34,531 bases of DNA from Verrucomicrobiota bacterium. Its GTDB lineage: Bacteria; Verrucomicrobiota; Verrucomicrobiia; Limisphaerales; JACDHS01. Below the pieces are notes generated by a model. It ran no database searches, was not told where the DNA came from, and saw only the letters and a list, made by a program, of their open reading frames with translations. A program made the position numbers and the translations under genes. Of the stretch, positions 34,391 through 34,531 are shown piece by piece (the first letter of the stretch is position 1; the number at the start of each line of letters is the position of its first letter). The stretch is taken from positions 1-34,531 of the forward strand of contig JACDHS010000049.1 in assembly GCA_013820875.1 (NCBI GenBank). Reading direction: 5' to 3'.

Positions 34391-34531
34391 GAATCGGTCT
34401 ACGTCAGGCTGTCGCGAGACGTTTTACGGCGAATATCGGTCTACTACAGGCTGTCGTAAGGCGATTTACGGCGAATATCGGTCTACTACAGGCTGTCGTA
34501 AGGCGTTTTACGGCGAATATCGGTCTACTAC
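34391..34531. repeat. 42-bp tandem array 3, cut by the window edge
   Basis: CGGTCTAC recurs at 34395, 34437, 34479 and 34521, exactly 42 apart. The first unit is diverged (it lacks two bases before CGGTCT and has TCGCGAGAC). Later units are nearly identical, and the array continues past the end. Each later unit has the inverted repeat CGTAA/TTACG around five or six bases and the small palindrome ACAGGCTGT. It starts about 30 bp after the sulfatase stop. Confidence 0.85.

Overview
The window looks like chromosomal DNA of a soil or freshwater Gram-negative bacterium of the PVC group, most likely Verrucomicrobia close to Pedosphaera/Limisphaerales. This is inferred from gene content, not from a marker gene. 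The pointers are an outer-membrane barrel protein, a FGly-type sulfatase, a LamG/BNR_4 secreted protein, a TIR-WD40 giant, a Myxococcus/Planctomycete-style Ser/Thr kinase, HemQ, actinobacterial-type inositol phosphate synthase, few clear Shine-Dalgarno sites, and intergenic spaces packed with short palindromic repeats. No rRNA, tRNA, CRISPR array, integrase or transposase was seen.

Layout. 1-403 is gene-free. 404-1261 (-) is an outer-membrane barrel protein. 1262-2224 is a gene-free block with a 42-bp tandem array and satellite motifs. 2225-10903 (+) is a complete cbb3 oxidase cluster: fixI/ccoI, ccoS, a fused ccoNO, ccoQ, a one-heme ccoP, ccoG, fixH and a SafE/DsbD_2-like membrane protein. 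Its genes overlap or nearly touch, except for a MITE-like element before the last one. 10996-12657 (+) is a secreted YtcJ-type amidohydrolase. 12724-19562 (-) holds a TIR-TM-WD40 protein, a YacP/NYN protein, an N-carbamoylputrescine amidase and a protein kinase. 19669-20158 is a second repeat block, including another 42-bp array, followed by a HU gene with a strong terminator. 21181-23184 (-) is a secreted LamG/BNR_4 protein. 23507-26294 holds panE (+) converging on a histidine phosphatase and ino1 (-). 26530-29820 (+) is a large hybrid histidine kinase behind a sigma-54-type promoter. Then follow mdh (-), a stand-alone receiver protein (+), hemQ/chdC (+), a Phd/RelE-like pair with a broken toxin (-), a sulfatase (+), and a third 42-bp array running off the right edge.

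How the genes work together. The cbb3 block is a self-contained module for a high-affinity terminal oxidase: copper import (FixI), assembly (CcoS, CcoG, FixH), catalytic core (CcoNO, CcoQ, CcoP) and a probable accessory transporter. HemQ could supply heme. The kinase and amidase share an ATGA overlap and are probably co-translated. ino1 and the histidine phosphatase are 2 bp apart and probably form one transcript.

The most unusual signal is not a protein. Three tandem arrays of unrelated sequence (1575-1910, 19814-20090, 34391-34531) share an exact 42-bp period, and each unit carries a short inverted repeat. Two degenerate relatives with 41-bp spacing lie at 2056-2180 and 20781-20842. A separate motif (GATCCTAAAAACSGCAGTT) recurs in five intergenic places, including both sides of the first array and just past the second. 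42 bp equals four B-DNA turns as well as 14 codons, so the arrays mimic ORFs on both strands while looking like phased DNA-binding or structural elements.
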